DNA of 64,000 nucleotides. Source: Erodium maritimum (lineage: Eukaryota; Streptophyta; Magnoliopsida; Geraniales; Geraniaceae). Both the position numbers and the translations under genes were made by a program. The stretch is taken from NCBI GenBank assembly GCA_963921825.1, contig OY997588.1, forward strand, positions 11,918,001 to 11,982,000, given 5' to 3'. Below, in pieces: positions 12,315 to 24,210 of this stretch (its first letter is position 1; every line of letters starts with the position of its first letter). The notes below the pieces were generated by a model that was not told where the DNA came from, did not search any database, and saw only the letters and a list, made by a program, of their open reading frames with translations.

Positions 12315-13472
12315 TTAGAGTTGAAAAACTCTATTTTAGTATTTGTTTTTCTCCATTTAAACTCATCTGCTCCAATGCATATCAAGATGTTATTGGTAAT
12401 CTATGGCTGATAATCTAACTAAAAATCAATATATGATTTGAAAAAAAAAAGTTTTAATAATAACTTAAGTGTTGTGGATTGACTTGGGATGGTTGATCTT
12501 CTAGAATACAACTTGTTTGTGCTCCACATCACTAATCACTCTCTGAAAAAGGTTTGGGTTAATAAACAGCTGTTGTTCATAGCTTAGTCCAACATCAACC
12601 ATAAAAAGTCCACTATATATGCTTCTAGAGATTGTTTATTGTTAAGTTCAAAGCTTTGCATGATTAAATTTTGCCTCCATTGCATGCCCAAAAGGCTATT
12701 CTCAATATCAAACAATATCACCCTTTTTTTGGTGGCAATGGTTGGTGCACAATATGGTCTCTTCCTTTCTCTTCTCTGTTAAAGAATTTTTTTTCTATAA
12801 AAGCATGTTCTTTTTTCTAAACTGTGAAATAGATAATTAATTTTTAAACATATATGACAGTTTTGTTTAATTTGTATTCTCTTATCTCAAAATAAATATT
12901 ACAATTTTTAAAATTTGATGTTAATATGACTGTTGACAACTGACATATCGATATTATATTTCGAATTCAGATCAATAATAAGGATAAATTAAAAATGACT
13001 AATACAAGACCGAGTCTCGACCACGCGGTAACCGGGAGACAGAAAGCGAAACAAGGTGGCAAGAGTCAAATGGCACGATCTCTTCCTGTTGAAAAGAAGA
13101 TTAAAATTGTTGTGCCATCGTTGGTGTTGGTGTGGGACATCATAGAAACAACCATTTTGGGGTATTGTAACAGTAATAGGAGTGTGGTTCAGAGTAAAAC
13201 AAGTCACTTTTGTATTGTCCCATGATTCTTGTTGGTGCTCCAACAAGCTCCGCTTTAGTATTTATTTGCATAAAACCCTCATTCACAATATACCATAACA
13301 ATTGATTATTCTGATATGACCCAATTACCAAGATAAAGACACAACTTACATCAGTTCATGTTTGGGTTCAACAATTACCGGTGATTGGATGGTTCAACAT
13401 CTGAATTTATTTTGCTATTCAAATGAAGATAATCTTATTCTCAGTGAAAAATAAAAGGAAGAGAGACATTTG
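12315..13472. other. Intergenic downstream of alpha-mannosidase
   Basis: AT-rich. It should contain the alpha-mannosidase 3' UTR next to 13473. No further gene is recognised. Confidence 0.5.
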
Positions 13473-16400
13473 TTAAAATGTCAACAAGAAAGTGCGGATC
13501 TCCATGGGAGCGAGTTGAACCTCAAGAGTAGCGCTGCTGAAAGGGCCTCCTCTGACCGGTGCAGCTTCCTCTTCTCTCGTCCCTTCAACTTTCCATGTCG
13601 TCTTCTTCATTTCCGATTTCTGTTGGTTTGTTGATAAGCTCATTTCCTTCGCCTCCTTAATCTGAAAGTTTCATGTAACCACATTACATTCATAGGGATG
13701 CAAATTGCAATGCAACCACCACATTAGTACATAACATTGGATACGTTGCATACCGTTTTTCCAGCAAACATCTTCTTCAGTTCAACTCTAGCCAATGTCG
13801 AGTACTCAGCATCTTCACCCGCCTAATCATATTACCAACAAGACAACTATGAACCAGAACATAAATGCTATTACTATATCGGTTTCATGTATTTGCATGA
13901 GGAACATTATGGGTTACCTCGTACAGATGAGCGAGGCGCAGGATCACACTTGCATCATCCAACTCCTGCAAAATCAAGGTTAGAAAGAGCGGGAGATCAT
14001 TTCCACAAATTTTCTCCAGACCATTACCTGAAGAGTAAGCAAGGCGACATTTTGAGGTAAACTGTAATTTGAATCCAAGGTAGTGCCTTTTGTCAGATGA
14101 GACGATGTCCATTGCTCTGGCTTCTGGAGATGCAATTCTCTCATCAGACCCATCAAGGATTAATAAACAATTAACTATATTTGAATCCATACCTCATGTG
14201 CAAAAGCTAGGAGGAGCGGCGAGTATATTTCTTGGCCAGTTGTTCGACGCCATCGAGCTCCATCACCTACCTGGTTTATGTTCATATAGTACTTGCCTCG
14301 AATCTGATCACAAGTTTTCAAAAATATTAGATGAAGCATTTATAATAATACTATGATTAGTATAAAAGGCCATACCGTTAGTCCTTCACATCTAATGTCA
14401 GCACATACTTCTTCATCAAGGGGCTCGCCCACTCCTCTTCCATCATCATAGAGCATGCGCCTTCATTTATCCAAAAAGGATCATCAGTTTGTTGTGATGA
14501 GACCTTAGTCTCTGGACACTAAGTAATCTGAAAACCAACCTATGAAGCATGATCTCTACTTCCCCGTCTTTAATGCTGGATCCTCCAGTGGCTCGGTCAA
14601 CCAAAACTGAGAATTCTGTCTTATTGTCCGTTGTATAAATCCCAAGATTAAGCTGGGGAAAGAAAACAAAAGGATCAAAGTGAGAAGTTAATTATTTGAA
14701 GTCCAAATATGGCACAAGTTTTTTTTTAAAAAGAAAAGCATGTGCCTCAAATGGGCCGAAAGTCCAAACAAAAACTTAATTGAATGGAATAAGCTTCAAG
14801 AAATTACTGGATAATAATTCCCTGCTTCAGGTTGATTTACTGAAAGGCTCCAATCCGCTCTATAATCTCGAACCTGCAGAGAACCATCACCAAATAATTA
14901 AGGGATTATGAATGATTTTGATGTAGAGAGAGTAGATTGATAAAGAGAATTACCCGTTTCAAGAAATCTCTTCCATTGGAGTCAGTAAAGAAGACTTTAT
15001 CTGTTACCATGTTTGCTGTCATTCTTGTTATGACTTCTTTGCCAACACCATCTTCCACAGGAATTGGACCAATCTTCACAACATTAGGCCACATACATTA
15101 AATAAATTTCTTCAGATGAATGCAAAGTAATTGGAGAAATGCAAATGCTTGGTAAGTCAACTCACAGTGAACTCTACTTCAGCATACTCTTTGTCTCTGT
15201 ACAGTCTAGTCACCTGATAAAACAATCATAACCAGTGATTTGTTAGGCTGTTAAATTGCAAAAAAATATTATGACTCAATAGCTAAATTCATTAACAATT
15301 TAATGACCTGATAGATCCATGAAGAGAACTCTTGATGAACTTCATCAACCAGTGGTCCACGAATGACCTTCAAAGGAACCTGTAAATGTACAGTTCCTTC
15401 ACAATTACAAGAGAAGTGATAATCTAAGAAAGCAGATAAAAAGAAGAAGATAAGTTGACATTGCCATTGACCAAACCCAAATGCTAAGCATGAGGCTAAT
15501 GTGCCCTATCTTTTGTTCAGTCTTTTGTTAAGTTCTGTTAGTTTACAGGCAAATTGACGAAATTCCCTCAATGTATTAAAGGTTCAAAACACCCTTCTAT
15601 CACTTTTTAAAATTTCAAAATTTTACCCTCGTACCTTTGAATAATGATTTTATAAAAATTAATTAAAAAAAATCAAAATGACACGTTAACTTTTAATAAT
15701 GTTTTGATGAAGACTTACAGATCTTGAAGCAATACGTGGAGGGGAGCCATCAGGTCTGAAAATGTATGCACCAGAAGGCTGTGATGAAGACAATACAATT
15801 GGCATATCAGCTGCTACTTAATTATCTTAATTCAAAACCCAGGTAATGAAATGGCTAACCTGGGAGCCATCTGAGCTTGAACCATACCAAAGGTAGCTCT
15901 GCTGTACCGGGACATCAACCTGGAAAAAGCGCAAGACTCATGAAGCTCAAACACAAATATCATTCCTACTTTGAAGGAGTTGAAAGAATAACATACACCC
16001 GTTTTAGAATTAAACATTCTTTTGAGCTGTCCAGAGGATGAAGAAAAGGACATCTTCAGATTTCCAGGTCCAATCTCAATGGTGTCGCCATCTGGACTGT
16101 CTGCAATAGAGACAAATCTCTTTCTCCTATTACCTGGAATACAAGCAGATATGTAAGAGCAATGTCTCTAGTCAAGCACATGACTAATATAAATTCTCTT
16201 CATAGCTAATACTTTAAAGTGATACAATGAGTTATTACAATGACAGTACCGCTTAGAACCATGAATAGAAAAACAGAAAATACCAAAAATACTTACCTCT
16301 TGGGGACTCTTTGGAAATGAAATATGTATTCCAGCCAAGGGGTGGCACAGAAACTTGAAAAACAAGCCAGTACTTGGGGGCGGTTTTAGGTGAAAACCCC

Positions 16401-19400
16401 AAGTAAAGCTCTGTATAGAAATTCCTTAAGTTGGTTGTCACATTATCCAAGCCCACATACTGTGCTTCAATGGCATTGCCTGATGAATCTACGACTTTGA
16501 GATGGACTTCATTAACCTGTACAATTTCACTTTCACTTATTATCACACAACACATAAACACTACACTTTTTGATCTTCTTTCCACATGCAACACAATTGT
16601 GCATATTATCCTAATACTAGTCTTAACTTAGCATTTTCTAGAAACAATTTTGTTATCATATTACACGTGGTGCCGGCATCATAAGTGGTAGTATGTATTG
16701 CATCTTTGTATTGGCATTTCTCTTAATCACATGATAACATCAGATGCCTACATGATACGATGTTGCCTTGCATGCATCATCTATCCTAAAAATGTTACCT
16801 TCAACTACATACTTATTACACCAACATCTTATACTATGAAGCTGCAATCCTATAACATTTTGAAGTTGCGCAATGAGATTCTAAAATGTGCACATCGGAC
16901 TTGGTTCTTGAGCAACAATAAAGCCATCTAGAGATTGAGCTCTCTAATATACCATAATCAATGAACTACAAGAAAGTTTATACTCACCGGTATCCTAATG
17001 AACTCGGAGCGACTCCATCCAAGTGGGTTATATGCCACGAAAACCTGAAAATAACCATTCACACACATGATACTAGAAAATCCATTGAAGTATTATCTAT
17101 AACATAATTTGGAAGGAAATGAAAATTTTACCAAACTTTTTCCTTCTGGGATATTTTCCTCTGTTGGTGGACAGAAACTAATGTTGAGTAGTGGACACTG
17201 TTCAAAATATAAGAAACGGATTTAAAAAAAATTAAGAACAATATACGAAATAGGTAATATCACCTAAATTGCCACATTCAACTTACTTAGTTATTCAGAA
17301 AAAATAAGATCCACAAAAAACACCAATTTTCCATGCCATTTAGATACCTCCTTCACATCCAAATTATATGATGTATACACAATTTATTTATCCCCAATAA
17401 CACATATAATGATATATACAGTGCCAGATTTGTAAATAAATATTGGAAAAATCCATCTCTCTTTGAATATGAAGAAATGGCGATTCTGAAACATCACCTG
17501 ACTAAAAGTTGATGCATCCATTGTACACTGATCTCTTGATTTCTTGTTTACTAGGCAGGAAAGAGCAGAACTGACAACAGCTTCCGACTAAAAAAAGTTA
17601 TACAAGGTTCAACCGTGTGAGACATGAAAAGGCAAAATACAAAGTCAACATGAGTAGAAGGTACCTCAGATGCCCCTATAGCAAGGCGTCTTGCATAGTC
17701 ATCTGTTGTATGTTGTTTAGCAGTACCGGTGACAGCATCATGGTGTTGAGCAATCCCCAAGGCATCCCCCAGGCTATAAGTGTTGGACCCACTAGTTCTC
17801 TTCCCAGCCATGAACTCAAGTTGGCGTGCTGCCTTTTTGACACATACAAAATTGGTTATAAAAATCAAGGGCTAAATGGACCATTCCATGTACTTGAGGT
17901 GATCTAGGACTATTATTTCTAGTGAAATGTCTTGGAGACTTGGTCCTGTTATCAATAACACAAGAGTGGAGGAAACAAATTATTCCTTCCACATTCTAAC
18001 TGCAAAAACATAGCAAGAAAAATTATTCATACCAAATAGTATCCACTCAGCATTCTGACATATCCTTTCAAGCCAGGGCGACTGCTGAAATAACCAGTCC
18101 AGTAGGCATTTACTCTATCAGCGTACCTGTACAATAAGAGAGATTTGTACACCAGATAAGGTTATTATTACATTTTGCTTTAAAGCCGAACAAAAAAAAG
18201 AAATCAAGAAGAATGAGAGATTCCCACGGGAAATAATCGTCAGTTTTTAGAGGCCATGATTCGTTTTCTGCGTGTTTTGCATCAACGTAGATGGATGGCG
18301 TAGAATACAGTGCATTTACCCTACCATCCTGAGAAAATTAAACACCATTATCCTCATGTATATAGAAAATAAGTGTAACTGGAAATAAGAAAAAGAAATT
18401 GAAAATGCAAGTAAGCAATGACAGTTAGAATTTGTTGATGTGGAAGAGCAATAAATGTAACAGTCTTTTCACAGAATTTACCTTGTTAACATAGTGAATA
18501 AATTTGTCCATTTGCTTGAACCAAGTCTCAGCATATTGGTACTCAAAATCATCACCCATTGTCCACATAATATGGTTTCCCCGCGTTACATTTGCCTTTA
18601 CACCAAGAAATTATCAAACATATATTTAGATTATCACCGTTATAAGTTCCATAACTAATAAAACATCAGGAAGATAGTGTTTTACTTGTGTTAAAGCAGC
18701 ATTTACAAAATCATTAACTCGCTGTTGAACATTGTAATCAAACAGAAGTGGATTGTCCTGTAGTATCAATATGCGAATCGATGAGCAAGCAAAATCAAAA
18801 ACATGATCGCACAATTTAGAGAGAAACTATTCATGTTGAAGTCCCGAACCTGGACAGGCACATAGTCCTCAGATACTTCAAAATGGAAACCAATTGGGGG
18901 ACTGTAATGAACAGGAAATGCATTGGTGAAAATCTGCAGGGGACAAACATGTCAGCAGTGAACACAGAAGCAAAAGGTAGGAACATGTTAATGGGAACAA
19001 TCAGTGAAAGAGATAGTATTTTCATAAGAAACCTGAGATGAGGAACCAAAAGTTTTGGATCCATGCCATATAACTTCGAGGGATTTATCTGCCTTGCGCT
19101 GTGCTCTGTCCTGATAATCAATCCTTGCGAAATGCAGTGAATCAAATCCAAGCTACAGGAGAAATGTTATCAGTCAATTAGGTTCATTTCCAACATTACA
19201 TGAGAAGCACCAAACAGTTGACAATATTATATGCACTAAACGTTTCAGTCATTACAGTAAGCAATTGAATATTACAAAATATGTTGAAAAGACTCATGAC
19301 AGTAAAAATGGAAATGTACTAAAAACTTTAAAAACAGTTACCATTAATAATGTTGAGTACCTCAACCCCAAGTAGGTAAGCTTGCACAGCAGAGTGTCCA

Positions 19401-20643
19401 AATGGATCAATCTGCCACCCAACACGAGGTACTTTGTTGAAATACTCCTTTATAAAACGATGACCTAGAGTAGTTTGGTCAATCATGTCTATGTAATGGC
19501 ATGTTGCTTCATCATGCATGCACCAACCACCATTTCTGAATAAGCCATAAATAAATTGGAGATCAATCACAGAAAACAACCCTACACATTCACAAAACAC
19601 TACACAGGTTGCTTAAAAGGTTCCTACATGAATTCTAGCTGGCCAGAATCAACAAGTTTCTTCATTTCTTCTTGTATTTGTGGACTTTGTTCTGTCCACC
19701 ATCGTTGGAAGAAGGCCTACAGTTCATATAAAGATCTGCTCAATTATGTGGTGGTAGCAATTTACTCGAATAAACAAAAATACTTAAATAAACCAATCAC
19801 GACAACCATATGCAGATTTTCTTGCCATAGACATGCAAATATTAAAGAAAGATATGATTCACTTATGAGCAATAAATACACCGAGGTGTAGCTACCCAAC
19901 AGTAGTCATTCCTCACTACCTTCACAATTTACTTTGGGTGTACTGAGGATGTTAGACATCTTAATTATCCAGGTTGGGCCATAAAATTGAATATCAAACT
20001 CGAAGAAATACTACCGATCCAAAATTTTAATTTTTATTCTCATTAATATCAGTATGTACCTTAAAGTTCAATTACACGGGTCATAAAATGGAAGACCACA
20101 TTAGAACTGCATATCAGAAGACAGAAGCACATCCACAATGATTGATGATAATTACAGTATCCACAGTTACGATGATACTAATAAATGTGCACATCTTAAC
20201 CAAATTGAGTTCCCCACCAGATTCAATCAATAAATCACAAAGGTGAGCGGTTTACCATCTCAACATACACAAACTTCCTATTGGGATCACGCCGCAGTGC
20301 TTCCACAATTGAGTCCAACACATTCTCAACACAAGCACCCTACAGAAGAAATAAGAAAACAACAAAATCAACAATCCATAAACACCAAAAATGCAAAATT
20401 GCACAAGCATATTACAGTTATGACCTGAATGCTGTTATTTGAGCCAACATAGTATTGATCAATAGTCTTGAGCCAACCCACATCATCATGGGTATGTGCC
20501 ACCAAATGGACATTCAATTTTCCAGGCACAACCCCAGCTCCTGTATTGTACTTGATAAACCCACCACTGACCATCCCATGGAAGCACCCACATGCAAGAA
20601 ACAAGCACAGGAGAGCTAAAGCTCCCAACTTTTCGACACCCAT
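13473..20643 (-). CDS. Alpha-mannosidase, glycoside hydrolase family 38
   Basis: Vacuolar/lysosomal-type exo-alpha-mannosidase that trims mannose from N-glycans; enters the secretory pathway via a signal peptide (hydrophobic run about residues 6-25). Exons: 20643-20425, 20339-20256, 19716-19628, 19535-19361, 19152-19033, 18933-18850, 18757-18686, 18595-18482, 18328-18228, 18126-18033, 17832-17665, 17587-17498, 17197-17132, 17044-16988, 16516-16297, 16133-15997, 15919-15860, 15778-15719, 15379-15308, 15213-15166, 15073-14954, 14873-14808, 14652-14540, 14460-14376, 14303-14193, 14123-14028, 13965-13918, 13822-13754, 13661-13473 (3027 nt, 1008 aa; family about 1020). By analogy with Golgi mannosidase II the zinc ligands are His52, Asp54 (HTHDD), Asp174 (DPFGHS, also the nucleophile) and His415 (QHHDAVTGT); Asp297 in MGDDFEY is the acid/base candidate. 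The C-terminus APMEIRTF is typical of the plant family. The gene looks intact. Confidence 0.94.
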
Positions 20644-20681
20644 TTACTGTTACTCCACACCCAATTCCTCTGCTTCTCCAG

Positions 20682-20711
20682 CTACGAACCAATCGCTTGA
20701 GAAATTAACAT
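20682..20711 (-). promoter_or_regulatory. Short upstream ORF in alpha-mannosidase leader
   Basis: A 9-codon ATG-to-TAG frame lies 38 bases before the main ATG, between the TATA box and the start codon, so it should be in the 5' leader. Whether ribosomes use it is unknown. Confidence 0.35.
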
Positions 20712-20808
20712 AGACTAAGAAGAGAGGTGGAAATCGAGAAGAAGGACAAGTGGGTAGTGACAAAAGGAAGGATGTTCGGTTTCTCCAATGTTGAGGTCTG
20801 ATTGGGGG

Positions 20809-20815
20809 TTTTATA
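20809..20815 (-). promoter_or_regulatory. TATA box of alpha-mannosidase gene
   Basis: TATAAAA in the context CCTATAAAACCCCC, 166-172 bases upstream of the ATG at 20643. Its position and strand suit a core promoter with a leader of about 135 bases. Confidence 0.55.
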
Positions 20816-21215
20816 GGAGAGATCATTGTCGATTTGTCCCTTACCGTTACCGTCCGTCTTGCTATAAATTCTTCGCCGAGGTGGAGCACACTCTCTGGTG
20901 GATTACTTCTCTGCCGGTCGTGTTTTAAAAATTGGGGTGAAGATGATAAAGTCAGAACTGGAGTGACGCAGCGACTCGCGGCCATCAGATTGGCGTCACA
21001 TCGACGGCTGCTAGTTTAGTGGGTCCCGGTGAAATTACTATTTCACTTTTGAAGACTTGATATAGTACGTGGGGTGAAAGGCAGAAGAATATTACTCATC
21101 CGGACTGACCATTTTGGGTCACCTTGTTTTTTTGGGTTAATTACTTTTTATACTTATTTTTTTTTATCAAGTTTCCTTTATTTTTATTTTTTTTGAAAGG
21201 AAATGGCGATATTCA

Positions 21216-21626
21216 TTAATATAAAGAAACTCGGAGACCCCACAACGGGAAGTCACCGTACATAAACCAAACTAGAATAATTGGAAAGACAAGTGCATAA
21301 AGAGTAAAAGTGCTCTGTAGCATAATTGCGGTCGGGGATTTGGGACTGCGGTAGCATCCGGAGATACCGATACAGTGTACTCCAACCAAAAGAAACTGAT
21401 CGAGCAGACCAGAGGATAAATAAGCAACGGTGGACCAATTACTCCCCCGGTATGTCAGCGTGCGTCGTCCTCCCTTGCTTGATAGTGGTAGGGCTCCTGA
21501 ACGCGGGAATGCTGACCCCGAAGTGGTAGGGTAGTAACATGTCAGCTGTTGGTGGTACCAATGCCACCTATACACCAGGGAGAAGGTACAACCGACCAAC
21601 CCCTCCCTGGCCCCTGTCGGACTCAT
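21216..21626 (-). CDS. Small frame overlapping LINE ORF1 stop (136 aa)
   Basis: This frame starts at the ATG of an ATGA that also contains the ORF1 stop codon. It aligns without gaps over most of its length with the 137-codon frame at 25154-25567; shared motifs are PRSGALPLS and GGRRTLT. No known domain is recognised. The best-matching part coincides with the RNA hairpin, so conservation may come from RNA structure and not from protein. Treat as possible ORF only. Confidence 0.25.
   Translation of the reverse strand: MSPTGAREGLVGCTFSLVYRWHWYHQQLTCYYPTTSGSAFPRSGALPLSSKGGRRTLTYRGSNWSTVAYLSSGLLDQFLLVGVHCIGISGCYRSPKSPTAIMLQSTFTLYALVFPIILVWFMYGDFPLWGLRVSLY
21454..21516 (-). other. Conserved 63-nt hairpin block, copy 1
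   Basis: Three nested stems in transcript order: GTCAGC with GCTGAC (21511-21516 and 21454-21459), GCGTT with GACGC (21500-21504 and 21462-21466), and CCCT with AGGG (21490-21493 and 21472-21475). The same three stems, at the same 63-nt total spacing, occur at 25264-25326. Function unknown; see findings. Confidence 0.5.
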
Positions 21627-23546
21627 TCCTGGAGGCGAGGGTGCTTGGAGCCCCCCGCCGCTGTAGGTGAAACCTCATTGGACGCCGCCGAGTCCTCTTC
21701 CTCCTCCGGCTCCTCCTCCCGCACTAACCTCTTATTCCCTGATAGTGACGGTGCCACATCCCTTGCCATCCAGGCGGCTCGATCCTCCTCGACCCCTGCT
21801 TGATTGCGCCCCCACCACCCCGGCTCCTCCGTCCTCCCTGGTGTGCATGGGGCCTCTTTAGCTCGGACACCTCTGTCCGACCCCCCTACACCTCTGTCCG
21901 ACCCACCTAGGTAGGTCCAGTTCGTTCCCGGGATGGCCTTCCCGTGCCTCGCTTTCTCCAAGGTCGACAGCGGGTCCCCAGGTGCTCTCAGGGATACACC
22001 CCTCGAGCTGCCCACAACCGGACAGACCGGAAAGAGGTGACCCGCACAAAAGCACCCGAAGCAATGTTCAGGTAAAAATTCATAAGAAATTATCAGACGT
22101 GTCCGTACCTGCGAGACAGAGAGGCGGAACCAAAGCTGGCTCTGCAGAGGAATCCTGATATCTGCCCTGATCCGAACCTTCATAAAGTCCCCCCCAACAG
22201 AGCCCGTCCTTATCAACATCTACACCTTGACAGACGCCCAGTGCGTTGCCAACCTTGAAACCCACATCCCTCGTCCAGGCCCCAATCGGCAGATTGAAGA
22301 CCCGCGCCCAAACCGAGAAGTGGTGGAATTGCAGGCCACTGACCTGCATATGCGCTCTCAGATCCGTAAACAGGACCAAAGAGTCCCTAAAGGACCAGGG
22401 TTCCCCCAGAAGGACCATTTCCCTTTCCTTTGCCGTCCTGAAGAAAAAGGCCACTAGACCACCTTCCAATGGTTTTGCCTCGACCTTCATCCCTCAGACG
22501 TCCTCCATACGTGCCACCACTGACTTCCAGAATACGGTCTTGGAGGTCAGGACCTTTGCTGTCATCGCGTACTTATAAAAGTTCCCCCTGCCCGTAACCT
22601 CCTGGACTGGGACCACGACTTCCCTGATCCGCATAGCCCCCATCTGACGGTCCAGCTCCACCTGCTCCCCCCTATCAGCTCCATTATCCACCGGTGGTTC
22701 GCCCCTGAAAGTCGAGTCAGGCACCCGATCTGTCCCGGTCCTCGAATCTGCCCCGCCCGTAAAGGTCGGCCCACCATGTGCACCCCGACCCGCCCCATAT
22801 CGGGCGGCCCAATTCGCCACGTCTCCCACGCCGCCCCGGGTCCAGCCCGGATGAGGACCCAGCCCAGTCTGTGGTCGAGCAGGCCTACGGGCATCAGTCA
22901 TGAACCCTCAGCCCAAGCCCGCTTCCTCCCTGGCCCGAATTGGCGAAACCCTAGCCGTCATGGGCTCCTTCCCCTGTCTTCGTCGCCAAGGCATCTCCTC
23001 CGGCGCCTCCCTCGCTGCCAACTCCGTTTCCGACTCCTGTGACCCCGTCCTCCCCTCCGTCCCTGACAGCGCATCCGATGATATCACCACCGGCCCGCCA
23101 TCCACGCCATGCACCACCGCCTCACCTGCAACAGCAACCACCCGAGCCACCCTACACCGGCTCTCACCAGCACCCAACCGGCGTGGCCTGGGGCCCTTCG
23201 CCGCCGTACGCCGGAGGGTGGGCGGCCCGGAACGGACGCGACCTCCCACTACCCAGCCCTCCTCCTCCACCGGCACTGCCGAGAACTGCATCTCCGGGAG
23301 ACCCGTCTCCCTCCCCGACCAGAGCCCAGCCGAGATCACCGGCGTGACTTCCTCCACCAGCGTCTCCTCCGTCGAAGGCTCGGAGCCCTGCTCTGTCTCC
23401 TCCTCCGGCTCCACCCAACCGCGACCGAGCTCCTCCCCCGCCACCGGAGACATCCCTCGTTCGCCGGCATCCACCAGACGCGGCCCCCAATGGACCCCAT
23501 CTGCCTCGCCGCCTTCTCCGCTCGCCGTTGATGTCGACATAGCCAT
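21623..23546 (-). pseudogene. LINE ORF1 with DUF4283 and zinc knuckle
   Basis: ORF1 begins at an ATG (MAMSTS, near 23546). One reading frame runs to 22080 through two in-frame TGA codons (22908-22910 and 22494-22496). A frameshift then moves into the frame 22219-21623. The DUF4283-like core (22490-22200) has FFFRTAKEREMVLLGEPWSF and a VWARVFNLPIGAW motif; the second frame has a zinc knuckle (CFGCFCAGHLFPVC) and ends in KHPRLQE. The N-terminal part is low complexity and acidic. The protein probably acted as the RNA-binding chaperone of the LINE. The stops and frameshift make it dead here. Confidence 0.65.
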
Positions 23547-23827
23547 GGAAGACGACTGAATCGCAAAGCCTGCAAACCCTAGAATAGAGAGCACGGCTGC
23601 GGAAACTTACAACTACTCCTCTGTTCATCAAGTTTCCTTTATAAATTGATCGCAGATCATTTAAATTTTTTTATTTATTACTAAAAAAATATTTAATCCC
23701 CCACATGAATTGATCACAGATTATCAAATAACGTAAAATTAATCAAAATTTTGTCCTATACGTTACTAATATATCATAGTAGTAAAATATGTTACCAATA
23801 AAATATGGATACTAAAAATAATTAACC

Positions 23828-24210
23828 ATATTTTCTTACACTTTGATGCATCAGGATTTTTGTGGTAAAGATAATTTGACGTTGGTTTCGGGTTAGGGTT
23901 CTTTTCCAAATACTAGTAATAGTGACGTGTAACTATATCTCTTTCCTTTCAAAATAGTAGTTTTACTTGGATGTTGTTTGGAGGTCCCATTATTTATGAC
24001 ATAAAAACATGATCGACAAGAAAATTATTATTTTTATGTTTGAATAAAACACATAAAAATAAAAAGTGAGGAAATGTATGGTGGTTGGTTCTTACTTGTG
24101 GTCAAATGAACATTTGTTTAAATTAATAAGCGAGAGCAATTAACATTTGATAAACCACTAATTAAATAATATCATTGTCATTTCCTAAGATTTGTTAGGA
24201 ATGAGCTATC
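23828..24210. other. AT-rich intergenic gap
   Basis: Sequence between the split MITE and the TSD of the next LINE. No gene or RNA recognised. Confidence 0.5.

Larger units (their letters stand above)
21181..23626 (-). mobile_element. ORF1-only LINE, copy 1 (2446 bp)
   Basis: The insertion is bounded by a 15-bp TSD ATCAAGTTTCCTTTA (21166-21180 and 23627-23641). Its A-tail is the T-run at 21181-21195. Minus-strand order: 5' leader, ORF1 from about 23546, the ATGA-overlapping small frame, the conserved hairpin block, then the 3' end. No endonuclease or reverse transcriptase is present although both ends look complete. It must therefore have been mobilised by enzymes from elsewhere, or lost ORF2 before insertion. 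It shares its 3' half with 24229-25603. Confidence 0.8.
21135..23827. mobile_element. MITE-like TIR element split by a LINE
   Basis: Ends are near-inverted repeats: GGTTAATTACTTTTTATACT at the left, and GGTTAATTATTTTTAGTATC as the reverse complement of the right end at 23808-23827. If the LINE (21181-23626) and one TSD copy are removed, about 230 bp of AT-rich element remain. A second copy of its right two-thirds lies in intron 2 of the rhodanese gene (about 37850-38125); both contain the motifs AATTGRTCACAGAT and ACGTTAC(C/T)AATA. Confidence 0.6.

Noticed and set aside
22900..23559. 219-codon plus-strand Ser/Pro/Thr-rich frame
   Set aside because: Antisense of the LINE ORF1 N-terminal region; low complexity with no domain.
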